A stretch of 43,327 nucleotides of DNA. Origin: DATLWN01 sp964492895. GTDB lineage: Bacteria; Pseudomonadota; Zetaproteobacteria; Mariprofundales; Mariprofundaceae. The stretch lies in NCBI GenBank assembly GCA_964492895.1, contig CAZBLR010000016.1, positions 1-43,327 on the forward strand, given 5' to 3'. Numbering within the stretch: position 1 is the stretch's first letter; each line of letters opens with the position of its first letter. Shown here one piece after another: positions 15,142 to 24,113 of this stretch. A program made the position numbers and the translations under genes. The notes under the pieces were generated by a model that made no database searches, was not told the DNA's origin, and saw nothing but the letters and a program-made list of their open reading frames with translations.

Positions 15142-16835
15142 GACTCCGTCCCACCCCGCCGCATGGTGCCGCCGCCTTCGGCTTCACCGCCCCCGAGCGA
15201 GATCGGGACGTCGAGCGACGGCGGTGCCGACACGCCGAGCAGGTCGTAGAGCCGTTTCAGATGCTGGCGGTAGAGCTGGTCGAAGTCGCGTACGGCCGGT
15301 CCCGGGTTGTAGTCGCCGAACCACCAGCACCAGTCGGAGCCTTCGCAGATCCTGAGCTGCTCCAGAGCCGCTTGCTGGTGCTCCGGTTCCAGGGTGGGGT
15401 GGTGGATGTCGAAGGCCTGCTTGGCCTCGACCAGCAACTCCCAGCCCCGCGTCTTGGCGGCATCGCCGATCCAGGTGGAGAAATTGCCGTAGACCCACGA
15501 GCCCGGCACCAGATGCTCGAGGTGGTCCCTGGGCGGATGCTGTTTGAGGTAGTCGCTGAACGTCGTCAGTTTGTAATCGGGATGCTCGGCAATGCTCTGG
15601 TACAGCAGCTTCAGGAAGGGGACGCCGTTTTCGTGGTAATGCTCCCATGCATTCTCGCCGTCCATGATGATGGAGACCACCGGTGCCTTCATGGCATGGG
15701 TGCGCTCCCGCACCAGCGACAGCTCGTGCATGAAGTTCGCCACCGCGTCATGCGTGTCCCAGCGGGAATACTCGAAGCCGATCAGGTCCGACAGGCGGTC
15801 GTTCCGGAAGAAGCAGGCGGTCGGATGCTTGCGGTCGCCCACCAACCATGGCTGGTAGAGCTGCCCCAGGATCCCGTCCTGGCGGATGTCCTTTTTCAGC
15901 GAATGGCGCAGCACCCCTTCGCCGGTGGCGCACCAGGAGAAGCCGTGCTTTCCCAGCAGCGATACGGCGGCATCCGACACGCCACCCTCCGCCGGCCAGC
16001 AGCCGGCCGGCGCGTGCCCGAAGACGCGTTCATGGAAGTCGCGGGCCAGGATCACGTGATCCTCGGCCCGTGCCTCGCCACCCGGGTAATCGGTGGTCGG
16101 GATCAGCGCTTCCGGCACCGTTTCGCGGGCCGTCTCGAAATCGATCATCAGCGGCAGGATCGGATGCGCGTACGGCGTCGTGGACAATTCGATCTGGCCG
16201 GATTCCGCCAGCTGGCGGTAGCTGCCGCTGATGTCGTGCAGCAGGCTGGCAATCAGGGTCAGCAGGTCACGCCGGTCCTGCTCATTGAAGCCCGAACCCT
16301 TCTCGATCAGGCGCCGGGCCACGAAATGGTCGAGGCGCACCGTTTCGGCCAGCCATCCGAGGTGGTACCAGGTCACGAGGTCCGAGAAGTAGTTCGGCCC
16401 GAGATACCCGATGCTGCGCTGATGACGGGTTTGTTCGGCCAGGTTCCACAGCCGGCTGTAGGCCGGGTAGCGGTACAGGTTGCGCTGGTGGTTCAGCCGG
16501 AAGCAGACCTCGAGCAGCCACTGGCGCTTGTCGGCATCGTAGTCGGCGGCGTCACCGACCAGTGCGGCCAGCAGGGGATCGGGGAGCTGGGCCAGTTCGC
16601 CGTCCAGCCAGTCGCGGATGCGTGCGGCGTAGTCCTCGATCTGCACGGTCAGCGATGGCACGAAATTGACGACGGCACGGGCCTTTGGGTCCTCGCGCAG
16701 CACGGCGGCCATGTCGGTGTAGTCCTTGGTGGCATGCAGGTAGACCCAGGGCAGGTGATAGTTGCCGCTGTCGGCCTCACGGTAGAAGGGCTGATGCATG
16801 TGCCAGCAGAAGATGACGGAGAGCGGTTGCGTCAT
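15138..16835 (-). CDS. Glycoside hydrolase family 57 protein (alpha-amylase/glucanotransferase-like)
   Basis: A 565-residue cytoplasmic GH57 enzyme. Conserved region 1 is ICWHMHQPFYRE-like (FCWHMHQPF, residues 9-17), region 3 with the nucleophile Glu is GCWPAEGGVSD, followed by WCATGEGVLR, and region 4 with the acid Asp is IIMDGENAWEHY. A second half of mainly helices follows, ending with a WCWWFGDYNPGPAVRDFDQLYR segment seen in many bacterial GH57 members found beside glycogen genes. Likely action is cleavage or transfer on alpha-1,4-glucan; branching by GH57 is also possible, since the family includes branching enzymes, but glgB is already present. It is transcribed with malQ (ATGA overlap) and lies 69 bases downstream of glgC. 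Confidence 0.92.
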   Translation of the reverse strand: MTQPLSVIFCWHMHQPFYREADSGNYHLPWVYLHATKDYTDMAAVLREDPKARAVVNFVPSLTVQIEDYAARIRDWLDGELAQLPDPLLAALVGDAADYDADKRQWLLEVCFRLNHQRNLYRYPAYSRLWNLAEQTRHQRSIGYLGPNYFSDLVTWYHLGWLAETVRLDHFVARRLIEKGSGFNEQDRRDLLTLIASLLHDISGSYRQLAESGQIELSTTPYAHPILPLMIDFETARETVPEALIPTTDYPGGEARAEDHVILARDFHERVFGHAPAGCWPAEGGVSDAAVSLLGKHGFSWCATGEGVLRHSLKKDIRQDGILGQLYQPWLVGDRKHPTACFFRNDRLSDLIGFEYSRWDTHDAVANFMHELSLVRERTHAMKAPVVSIIMDGENAWEHYHENGVPFLKLLYQSIAEHPDYKLTTFSDYLKQHPPRDHLEHLVPGSWVYGNFSTWIGDAAKTRGWELLVEAKQAFDIHHPTLEPEHQQAALEQLRICEGSDWCWWFGDYNPGPAVRDFDQLYRQHLKRLYDLLGVSAPPSLDVPISLGGGEAEGGGTMRRGGTES

Positions 16836-16904
16836 GTCTGTCCTTTATGGGGTCCGTCCGAACGGTTCCAAGGCATTCCCGGCAGCGGCATCGGCCGGCC
16901 GGGA

Positions 16905-18173
16905 TCAAATCTCGTGCTTATCCTGCCCCATCATATCCGGGGTGACCAGCACGATGCCGCCCTCGCTGACGTAGAAGCGCCGTTCGTCCTCGGCCCGGTC
17001 CTCGCCGATGACGGTGCCTTCGGGAATGACCGTGCCCTTGTCGATGACGCAACGCGACAGGCGGCAGTTCCTGTGGATCTCCACGTCCGGCAGGATGACA
17101 CTGTCCTCGATGGTGCTGTACGAATGCACGCGCACGTTGGAGAACAGGATGGAGTGACGGACCACCGCGCCGGTGAGCAGGCAGCCACCCGAGACCAGCG
17201 AATCGACGGCCATGCCGCGCCGCTCGTCGTCGTCGAATGCGAACTTGGCCGGCGGCAGCTGCTCCTGATAGGTCCAGATCGGCCAGTCCTCGTCGTACAT
17301 GTTCAGTTGCGGCTCCAGGTTGGCCAGGTCGATGTTGGCCGCCCAGTAGGCATCCACGGTTCCGACATCGCGCCAGTATCCCGAGGCACCGGTATTGCCG
17401 CTGACGAACGGGAAAGCGAACGTCTCGTCCGTGCGGATGGCGGCAGGCAGGATGTTCTGGCCGAAATCGTGGGTGGACATGCTCTCCACGGCGTCGGTCT
17501 TCAGTCGGTCGCGCAGGTAAGGGGCCGAGAAGACGTAGATGCCCATCGAGGCCAGGGCCTTCGTCGGGTCACCGGGCATCGGCTTCGGGTGTTTCGGTTT
17601 TTCGGCGAATTCGACGATGCGCTCGTCTCCGTCCACCGCCATGACGCCGAAGGCCGAGGCCTCCTTGAGCGGCACCGGGATGCAGCCGACGGTGACATCG
17701 GCGCCCTTGGCCACATGGGCGGCGATCATCTTGCCGTAGTCCATCTTGTAGACATGGTCGCCGGCCAGGATCAGCACGTACTCGGCATTGTAGTGGCGGA
17801 TGATATCGAGATTCTGGTAGACGGCATCGGCCGTACCTTCGTACCAGCCTTCGCGGACCCGTTGCTGCGCCGACAGCACCTCCAGGAACTCGCCGAACTG
17901 ACCGGACATGAAGCTCCAGCCGCGCTGCAGGTGGCGCTGCAGGGAGTGCGACTTGTACTGGGTGACGACGGCGATGCGACGGATGCCGGAATTGATGCAG
18001 TTGGACAGCGGGAAATCGATGATGCGGAACTTGCCGCCGAACGGTACCGCCGGCTTGGCCCGCCAATCGGTCAGGGCCTTCAGGCGTGATCCGCGGCCGC
18101 CCGCCAGCACCAGGGCGACGGTCTGCGCCGTCAGACGGCTGATGTGTCGTTGCACTGCCATGTCTGAAGCCAT
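16905..18173 (-). CDS. glgC: Glucose-1-phosphate adenylyltransferase (ADP-glucose pyrophosphorylase)
   Basis: A 422-residue enzyme making ADP-glucose from glucose-1-phosphate and ATP, the committed step to glycogen. The start is the ATG at 18171-18173 behind GGAGGGAGACCC; a longer reading has no ribosome site. Motifs are ALVLAGGRGSRLKALT (nucleotide loop), KPAVPFGGKFRIIDFPLSNC, the WYEGTADAVYQN block, ILAGDHVYKMDY and FAEKPK with the glucose-1-phosphate lysine. The C-terminal left-handed beta-helix (SVILPDVEIHRNC) carries the allosteric site. E. coli GlgC has 431 residues. A TATACT hexamer at 18214-18219 (minus strand) could be its -10 without a clear -35. It is divergent from pgm with 140 bases between, a natural shared control region for both arms of the cluster. 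Confidence 0.97.
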   Translation of the reverse strand: MASDMAVQRHISRLTAQTVALVLAGGRGSRLKALTDWRAKPAVPFGGKFRIIDFPLSNCINSGIRRIAVVTQYKSHSLQRHLQRGWSFMSGQFGEFLEVLSAQQRVREGWYEGTADAVYQNLDIIRHYNAEYVLILAGDHVYKMDYGKMIAAHVAKGADVTVGCIPVPLKEASAFGVMAVDGDERIVEFAEKPKHPKPMPGDPTKALASMGIYVFSAPYLRDRLKTDAVESMSTHDFGQNILPAAIRTDETFAFPFVSGNTGASGYWRDVGTVDAYWAANIDLANLEPQLNMYDEDWPIWTYQEQLPPAKFAFDDDERRGMAVDSLVSGGCLLTGAVVRHSILFSNVRVHSYSTIEDSVILPDVEIHRNCRLSRCVIDKGTVIPEGTVIGEDRAEDERRFYVSEGGIVLVTPDMMGQDKHEI

Positions 18174-18313
18174 GGGTCTCCCTCCGCCATTCCCGAATCT
18201 CTCTACAAGGACGAGTATAAACCAACTGGCCATGGGCGCTAGTTCAAACATGTTCGTCATGGAAGAGCCGCGGCCATGATGCTAGATTCATGGAGGACGA
18301 CTGGGAGGGAGCC

Positions 18314-19942
18314 ATGACGGTCCTGAGGACAACGCCGTTTGACGACCAGCGACCGGGCACGTCCGGGCTTCGCAAGAAAACCGCCGTGTTCCGGCAGCCC
18401 CGCTATCTCGAGAATTTCGTGCAGTCGGTGTTCGATGCCGTCGGCGACGTGCGCGGGCAGACGCTGGTGCTCGGGGGGGACGGCCGTTACCACAATCGCG
18501 AGGCCATCCAGACCATCCTGCGCATGGCCGCGGCCAACGGCGTCGGTCGCGTGCTCGTCGGCTGCGGCGGCATCCTGTCCACGCCGGCCGCCTCGTGCGT
18601 GATCCGCAAGCATGGTGCCTACGGCGGGCTGATCCTGTCGGCCAGCCACAACCCCGGGGGGCCGGACGGGGATTTCGGCATCAAGTACAACATCGGCAAC
18701 GGCGGGCCGGCGCCCGAGAAGGTCACCGAGGCCATCCATGCACGCACCATGGAAATCCGCGAATACCGCATGCTCGAGGCCCCGGACGTCGACCTGGACC
18801 GCCCGGGTACGTCGGTGCTCGGATCCATGGCTGTGGAGATCATCGATCCGGTCGAGGATTACGCGCAGCTGATGCGATCGCTGTTCGATTTCGATGCCAT
18901 CGCCGGATTGCTGCGCTCGGGGCATTTCTCGTTGCGTTTCGATGCCATGCATGCGGTGACCGGGCCCTATGCGAAGGCTTTGCTCGAGGATGCGCTGGGG
19001 GCGCCTGCCGGTACCGTCATCCGCGGCGAGCCCTTGCCGGATTTCGGCGGCGGCCATCCCGATCCGAACCTGACCTATGCCCCGGAACTGGTGGCCATGA
19101 TGTCCGGCGCCGACGCTCCGGGCTTCGGGGCCGCCTCCGACGGCGACGGCGACCGCAACATGATCCTCGGCCGGGATTTCTTCGTCACCCCGAGCGATTC
19201 GCTGGCCGTGCTGGCAGCCAATGCACGCCTGGTGCCCGGATACCGCGACGGCCTGGCCGGCGTGGCCCGCTCGATGCCGACCAGCATGGCCGTCGACCGC
19301 GTGGCCGCCGAACTCGGCATCCCGTGCTACGAGACCCCGACCGGCTGGAAATTCTTCGGCAACCTGATGGACGCCGGCAAGGTGGATCTCTGCGGGGAGG
19401 AATCATTCGGCACCGGCTCCAACCATGTGCGCGAGAAGGACGGCCTGTGGGCGGTACTGTTCTGGCTGAACATCCTGGCCGTGCGCCGGCAATCGGTCGC
19501 CGAGATCGTTGTCGAGCATTGGGCCCGCTTCGGGCGCAACATCTATTCCCGCCACGACTACGAGGGCGTGGACGCCGGCGCCGCACAGCAGGTCATGACC
19601 CAGGTGCGCGAGGCCGGGGAACGCCTGCCGGGCACAGCGCTTGCCGGCCGCACGGTGTCGGTATGCGACGATTTCTCCTACCGCGATCCGGTGGACGGCA
19701 GCCTGAGCAGCGGCCAGGGCCTGCGCATCCTGTTTTCCGACGGCGCCCGCATCGTGTTCCGGCTTTCCGGCACGGGCACCGAGGGGGCGACGATTCGCAT
19801 CTACCTGGAGGCCTACGAGCCCGACGCTTCGCGGCATGGCATGGATGCCCAGGAAGCACTGGCCGAACTGATCGCCGCGGCGGAAGAGATTTCACGCCTG
19901 AAGGCCATCACCGGCCGTACCCGGCCGACGGTGATCACGTGA
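18314..19942 (+). CDS. pgm: Alpha-D-phosphohexomutase, phosphoglucomutase (PGM1-type)
   Basis: A 542-residue enzyme interconverting glucose-6-phosphate and glucose-1-phosphate, thus feeding GlgC. The start is the ATG at 18314 after GGGAGGGAGCC; an ATG 8 codons upstream lacks a site. The N-terminus GTSGLRKK binds the incoming phosphate. The phosphoserine is S111 in SASHNPGG; the Mg loop is DGDGDRN, the sugar-binding loop CGEESFGTGSNH and the phosphate loop RLSGTGTEGATIR. Both the length and the GEESFGTGSNH text place it with the eukaryotic/Agrobacterium-type PGM rather than E. coli Pgm. glgB starts 37 bases later, so pgm-glgB form one transcript. Confidence 0.97.
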   Translation: MTVLRTTPFDDQRPGTSGLRKKTAVFRQPRYLENFVQSVFDAVGDVRGQTLVLGGDGRYHNREAIQTILRMAAANGVGRVLVGCGGILSTPAASCVIRKHGAYGGLILSASHNPGGPDGDFGIKYNIGNGGPAPEKVTEAIHARTMEIREYRMLEAPDVDLDRPGTSVLGSMAVEIIDPVEDYAQLMRSLFDFDAIAGLLRSGHFSLRFDAMHAVTGPYAKALLEDALGAPAGTVIRGEPLPDFGGGHPDPNLTYAPELVAMMSGADAPGFGAASDGDGDRNMILGRDFFVTPSDSLAVLAANARLVPGYRDGLAGVARSMPTSMAVDRVAAELGIPCYETPTGWKFFGNLMDAGKVDLCGEESFGTGSNHVREKDGLWAVLFWLNILAVRRQSVAEIVVEHWARFGRNIYSRHDYEGVDAGAAQQVMTQVREAGERLPGTALAGRTVSVCDDFSYRDPVDGSLSSGQGLRILFSDGARIVFRLSGTGTEGATIRIYLEAYEPDASRHGMDAQEALAELIAAAEEISRLKAITGRTRPTVIT

Positions 19943-19979
19943 GCTGGCCGATCATGACATCAATCGACAGGATACCGCG

Positions 19980-22169
19980 ATGAAAACCCTTTCCCTGCCC
20001 GCGATCGCGCATGAGATCATGGAGGCGCGCTGCCACGACCCGTTTGCCTACCTCGGCCGACAGCCTGCCGATGGCGGGGGCGTGGTCGTCCGGGCATTCA
20101 AGCCGCGGGCCAAGAAACTGTCGCTGATCCTCAATGGCGCCAAGAAGGCGCAAGCGATGCGGCGCATCGAGGGCACCGATTTCTTCGAGCTGCACCTGCC
20201 GGATGGCGATTTCGCCACCGACTATCGCTACCGCATCGAAACCAACGACGGCTTCCGCTGGGAGGAGGATGATCCCTACCGCTTTCCGCCGAAGCTGTCC
20301 GACTACGATCTGTACCTGATCGGTGAGGGGAACCATTACGAGAAGTACCGCATCATGGGGGCGCACCTCAGCGTGCACATGGGTGTGGCCGGCGTCAGTT
20401 TCGCCGTCTGGGCGCCGAGCGCGACGCGCGTCAGTGTCGTCGGTAATTTCAATCACTGGGACGGGCGCGAGCATGCGATGCGGGTGCGCGGCTCCTCCGG
20501 TATCTGGGAGATTTTCATCCCCGGCCTGTGCGAGGGGGAGGTCTACAAGTTCGAGATTCGCGCCGCCAACGGCGACGTGTTCACGAAGGCCGATCCCTAT
20601 GCGCAGCAGATGGAGGTGCGGCCGCGCACGGCCTCGGTCGTGCACAATCCCGGGCAGTTCCGGTGGCAGGATGCCGAATGGCTGGCGGCGCGGCCCGAGC
20701 GGCAGGCGCTGGACCGGCCGCTCAGTATCTACGAGGTGCATCTCGGCTCCTGGCGACGCGAGGACGGCCATTATCTCGGCTATCGCGAACTGGCGCACCA
20801 GTTGGTCGCGTACTGCCAGTGGATGGGATACACCCATATCGAACTGCTGCCCATCACCGAATATCCCTTCGACGGCTCCTGGGGCTATCAGACGGTCGGT
20901 TACTTCGCACCGACCAGCCGCTTCGGCACGCCCGATGACTTCCGCTATTTCGTCGACCATTGCCACCAGAACGGCATCGGGGTGTTCCTGGACTGGGTGC
21001 CGGCGCATTTCCCGCGCGATGCCCACGGCCTGGCCCGCTTCGACGGCACGGCACTGTACGAACACGAGGATCCGCGGCTCGGCGAGCACAAGGATTGGGG
21101 CACCCTGATCTTCAACTACGGGCGCAACGAGGTGCGCAACTTCCTGACGGCCAGCGCCCTGTTCTGGCTGGACCAGTTCCATATCGACGGCCTGCGCGTC
21201 GATGCCGTGGCCTCGATGCTGTACCTCGACTATTCGCGCAACGAGGGCGAGTGGATGCCGAACCGCTACGGCGGCCGCGAGAACCTGGAGGCCGTCGAGT
21301 TCCTGAAGCAGTTCAACCATCTGGTGCACGAGCGCTTCCCGGGGACGGTGACGATGGCCGAGGAGTCGACCTCATGGCCGATGGTGTCGCGCCCGACCTA
21401 CGTCGGCGGCCTGGGTTTCACGATGAAATGGAACATGGGCTGGATGAACGACACCTTGCGCTACTTTTCGCACGACCCGATCCACCGCAGCTACCATCAC
21501 CACGAGTTGACTTTCTCGATGATGTACGCGTTCACCGAGAACTTCATCCTGCCGTTCTCGCACGATGAGGTTGTGCACGGCAAGGGCTCGATGCCGAACA
21601 AGATGCCGGGCGACGACTGGCAGAAATTCGCCAATCTGAGGGCACTGTACGGCTATATGTTCACGCATCCCGGCAAGAAGCTACAGTTCATGGGACTGGA
21701 GTTCGGGCAGTGGCGCGAATGGACACACGACGAATCGCTGAGCTGGGACAGTTGCAATTACATGCCGCATCGCGGCCTGCAGCTGCTGACGCGCGACCTG
21801 AACGCCCTGTACCGCGAGATTCCGGCCCTGTACGAACAGGATTTCGACGGTCGCGGCTTCTACTGGATCGACTGCAACGACGCCACCGACTCGGTGCTCA
21901 GCTATCTCCGCTTCGACCGCAGCGGTGGCTTCGTGGTGGTGGTGCTGAACCTGACGCCGGTGCCGAGGGAGGGCTACCGCCTCGGCGTACCGAAGGGCGG
22001 GGAATACCTGGAGGTCATGAACACCGACGCCGAGGCCTATGGCGGCTCGAACATGGGCAATGCCGGCAAGGTCGTGGCCAACGACGAGCCCTGGATGGGC
22101 CAGGCCCACTCGATCTGGGTGACCCTGCCGCCGCTGGCCTGCATCGTGCTGCGCCCGACCGAGGGCTGA
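19980..22169 (+). CDS. glgB: 1,4-alpha-glucan branching enzyme (GH13)
   Basis: A 729-residue enzyme, the same size as E. coli GlgB (728), introducing alpha-1,6 branches in glycogen. There is an N-terminal CBM48 pair: residues 1-110 the GlgB N1 domain (HDPFAYLGRQ) and 115-220 the second (GVSFAVWAPSATRVSVVGNFNHWDG split by VAG). The catalytic barrel has YEVHLGSWRR, ELLPITEYPFDGSWGYQ, DWVPAHFPRD, nucleophile D408 in DGLRVDAV, acid/base E461 in MAEEST, and FSHDEVVHGKGSM. The C-terminal beta domain ends near RPTEG. It is preceded by pgm. A 7-bp hairpin (22164-22170 with 22183-22189) overlaps its stop. Confidence 0.98.
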   Translation: MKTLSLPAIAHEIMEARCHDPFAYLGRQPADGGGVVVRAFKPRAKKLSLILNGAKKAQAMRRIEGTDFFELHLPDGDFATDYRYRIETNDGFRWEEDDPYRFPPKLSDYDLYLIGEGNHYEKYRIMGAHLSVHMGVAGVSFAVWAPSATRVSVVGNFNHWDGREHAMRVRGSSGIWEIFIPGLCEGEVYKFEIRAANGDVFTKADPYAQQMEVRPRTASVVHNPGQFRWQDAEWLAARPERQALDRPLSIYEVHLGSWRREDGHYLGYRELAHQLVAYCQWMGYTHIELLPITEYPFDGSWGYQTVGYFAPTSRFGTPDDFRYFVDHCHQNGIGVFLDWVPAHFPRDAHGLARFDGTALYEHEDPRLGEHKDWGTLIFNYGRNEVRNFLTASALFWLDQFHIDGLRVDAVASMLYLDYSRNEGEWMPNRYGGRENLEAVEFLKQFNHLVHERFPGTVTMAEESTSWPMVSRPTYVGGLGFTMKWNMGWMNDTLRYFSHDPIHRSYHHHELTFSMMYAFTENFILPFSHDEVVHGKGSMPNKMPGDDWQKFANLRALYGYMFTHPGKKLQFMGLEFGQWREWTHDESLSWDSCNYMPHRGLQLLTRDLNALYREIPALYEQDFDGRGFYWIDCNDATDSVLSYLRFDRSGGFVVVVLNLTPVPREGYRLGVPKGGEYLEVMNTDAEAYGGSNMGNAGKVVANDEPWMGQAHSIWVTLPPLACIVLRPTEG

Positions 22170-22202
22170 ATCCTCCGATTCCTTCAGCCAACTCCGACTG
22201 CG

Positions 22203-22242
22203 CGTTCGAATCCCGCTCGGCGTCCCAAACGGGATTCGAACG
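22203..22242. repeat. 13-bp perfect inverted repeat downstream of glgB
   Basis: CGTTCGAATCCCG (22203-22215) and CGGGATTCGAACG (22230-22242) are exact reverse complements with a 14-base loop. The right arm runs into the 55-bp direct repeat. The arms look like a tRNA T-loop (TTCGAAT) but no cloverleaf forms. No T-run follows, so it is not a standard terminator. Confidence 0.8.
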
Positions 22243-22275
22243 AACGACCTGAGCTGGTCGGGGGATTCCCGACCA
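22221..22275. repeat. 55-bp direct repeat, left copy, bordering the assembly gap
   Basis: These 55 bases are identical to 22376-22430 and abut the N run. They end in a hairpin, TGGTCGGG and CCCGACCA with a 5-base loop (22255-22275). A shared end of exactly 55 bases on both sides of a 100-N gap is what adjacent contigs of a k=55 de Bruijn assembly look like, so the second copy may be an artefact rather than a biological repeat. Confidence 0.9.
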
Positions 22276-22375
22276 NNNNNNNNNNNNNNNNNNNNNNNNN
22301 NNNNNNNNNNNNNNNNNNNNNNNNNNNNNNNNNNNNNNNNNNNNNNNNNNNNNNNNNNNNNNNNNNNNNNNNNNN
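22276..22375. other. Assembly gap of 100 N
   Basis: Exactly 100 undetermined bases, the customary placeholder length. True length is unknown and may be zero or negative given the identical 55-bp flanks. It sits between the convergent glgB and AsmA-like genes, so no gene is visibly interrupted. Confidence 0.99.
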
Positions 22376-22430
22376 CGTCCCAAACGGGATTCGAACGAAC
22401 GACCTGAGCTGGTCGGGGGATTCCCGACCA
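22376..22430. repeat. 55-bp direct repeat, right copy
   Basis: Identical over 55 bases to 22221-22275. It includes the same terminal hairpin (22410-22430). The sequence after it is unique and leads into the 3' end of the AsmA-like gene. Confidence 0.9.
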
Positions 22431-22454
22431 GCATCCGTTACCGACAGGGAAGAG

Positions 22455-23213
22455 CTATTGGCCGAGCAGGCCCTTCAGGGCGCCGCCGACGTTGCCGCCG
22501 GCACCGCCGAGATTCTTCTGCATCTGCTGCTTGATGGTATCGGCCGATTTGCCGAGATACTGGTTCACGCCGATCTTCGCCACCGAGGACTGGACATTGG
22601 CCAGCATCTTGCCGGACAGCTGCTGGGCCACCTCGGCTGCCGTGGCGCCGTTGCTCTTCTTGCCGACATCGGTCATCACGATCCGCGGCAGCGTCACGGT
22701 CTGCACCTTGTTCAAGGCGGCGATGCGCACCTTGGCCGACGACCCTTCGACCACGATCCTGCGGATGATCATCTTCAGCTGCTTGCCGTTGGACGAGGAG
22801 GCGCTGCCGCTGCCGGAACCGACGCCGAGGTTCTTCTTCAGTACATCGACGTTGGCGACACCCGACTTGTTGATCTCATAGGCCACCGCCGGCGCCTGGA
22901 TGTCGATCTCGTCGATGACGATGGGGTTCTTGTTCAGCGTGGATGTGTCGATCTTGGTGCTGATCATGCCCAGGGAGAAGATGTAGGGATCGGTGAAGCC
23001 CTTGGGATTGGCCACGGTCAGGCCCGTGATCGTCGCCTTGCCGTCCCTGAGGTCGATCTTGACACCCTGGACGCGCACGGCCGTTTTCGTCGCCTCCGAG
23101 CCGTAGTTCACGATCGCCGTCTTGACGATGTTGTCGAGATTCGTCCAGACGTAGAACAACCCGGCCACGATGACCGCCAGCACGATGCCCACACCGATCA
23201 ACAGCTTCTTCAT
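22455..23213 (-). CDS. AsmA-like/DUF748-type membrane-anchored protein
   Basis: A 252-residue protein, start ATG 23211-23213 behind GGGAGGTCCGCC. Residues 3-23 are a single N-terminal membrane anchor (LLIGVGIVLAVIVAGLFYV), followed by a periplasmic beta-rich part with VQGVKIDLRDGKATITGLTVANPKGF, the repeating strand pattern of AsmA/TamB-like and DUF748 proteins. Then come DTSTLNKNPIVIDEIDIQAPAVAYE and a Ser/Gly linker at about 133-145 (GSGSGSASSS). The C-terminal quarter is helical and ends in a Gly-rich stretch. The AsmA superfamily is tied to lipid transport and outer membrane assembly; this short member has no known function. It is alone, between the gap and xthA. Confidence 0.75.
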   Translation of the reverse strand: MKKLLIGVGIVLAVIVAGLFYVWTNLDNIVKTAIVNYGSEATKTAVRVQGVKIDLRDGKATITGLTVANPKGFTDPYIFSLGMISTKIDTSTLNKNPIVIDEIDIQAPAVAYEINKSGVANVDVLKKNLGVGSGSGSASSSNGKQLKMIIRRIVVEGSSAKVRIAALNKVQTVTLPRIVMTDVGKKSNGATAAEVAQQLSGKMLANVQSSVAKIGVNQYLGKSADTIKQQMQKNLGGAGGNVGGALKGLLGQ

Positions 23214-23317
23214 GGCGGACCTCCCTTCGACCCGAACCCGGTCGGCTTATCTGATTGTAGCAGCCCGGTGATGCGCGGCAATTCCGTTCCCCGGCTGAGA
23301 AGGGTGAGACCCGTACG

Positions 23318-24109
23318 TTACAGGGAATGATCGAAATCGGCGGTGAGGGCCGTGTGGTCGGAGAAGCGCCGGTGACGGTCCAGCATGGCCACCGCCCGTG
23401 CCTTGGCGGCGATGCCCTCGCTGCAGATGTGGTAGTCGATGCGCCAGCCGACATCCTTGTCGCGCGCCGCGCCGCGGTTCGACCACCAGGAATAGGCCTC
23501 GCGCTCCGGATGCAAGCGCCGGAACACGTCCACGAAACCGGCATCCAGCCAGCGGCCGAACCAGGCGCGTTCCTCGGGCAGGAAGCCGGAGTTCTTCTGG
23601 TTGCCGCGCCAGTTCTTCAGGTCGATGGGCTGGTGGGCGATGTTGATGTCGCCGCAGACGACGAGTTCGCGGCCCTGATCCTTCAGGCGCGAGATGAACG
23701 GCAGGAAGCGCTCGAGAAAGGACATCTTGACGGCCTGGCGCTCCTCGGAGCTGGAACCGGACGGGAAATAGGCGCTGATCACCGACAGCTTGCCGAAATC
23801 TGCCTGCACGAAACGGCCTTCGGCATCGATGTCCGTCCAGTCGGTGGCGCCGTCCAGGCTGGAGAAGCCGGTGTATACGGCATCGGGCTGCTTGCGCGTG
23901 TACAGCGCCACGCCCGAGTAGCCGGGCCTGTCGGCGAAATGGAAATGATGCTGGTAGCCGGCGGGGCGGGCGGCCTCGGCCACCTGGTGGTCGTGCGCCT
24001 TCAATTCCTGGATGCACAGGATGTCCGCATCCTGCCCGGCGAACCAGTCGAAGAATCCCTTGTCGGTCGCCGAACGGATGCCGTTGGCGTTGAAGCTGAT
24101 GATGCGCAT
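23318..24109 (-). CDS. xthA: Exodeoxyribonuclease III
   Basis: A 263-residue AP endonuclease and 3'-5' exonuclease of base excision repair (E. coli XthA 268). Residues of the EEP fold seen are N7 (SFNANGIR), E35 in CIQELK, YSGVALYTR, the GDINIAHQPIDL block with catalytic Asp and Asn, GWRIDYH and the final SDHTALTADF with the catalytic His. Text is closer to the RNase III-independent XthA group than to ExoA. The ATG is at 24107-24109. It lies 4 bases after the stop of the unknown gene and is the last of a rnd-unknown-xthA run. Confidence 0.96.
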   Translation of the reverse strand: MRIISFNANGIRSATDKGFFDWFAGQDADILCIQELKAHDHQVAEAARPAGYQHHFHFADRPGYSGVALYTRKQPDAVYTGFSSLDGATDWTDIDAEGRFVQADFGKLSVISAYFPSGSSSEERQAVKMSFLERFLPFISRLKDQGRELVVCGDINIAHQPIDLKNWRGNQKNSGFLPEERAWFGRWLDAGFVDVFRRLHPEREAYSWWSNRGAARDKDVGWRIDYHICSEGIAAKARAVAMLDRHRRFSDHTALTADFDHSL

Positions 24110-24113
24110 GGAT

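Noticed and set aside
15261..18089. Open frame of 942 codons on the plus strand across GH57 and glgC
   Set aside because: It is the antisense of two clearly recognised enzymes; long antisense frames are expected at this GC content, and its translation has no family motif.
22203..22242. tRNA gene suggested by TTCGAATCCC text
   Set aside because: The T-stem does not pair properly in either orientation and no acceptor, D or anticodon arm can be built; the two copies form a hairpin instead.
22221..22430. CRISPR array at the N gap
   Set aside because: Only two copies of 55 bases, longer than CRISPR repeats, without spacers or cas genes; an assembly overlap explains it better.
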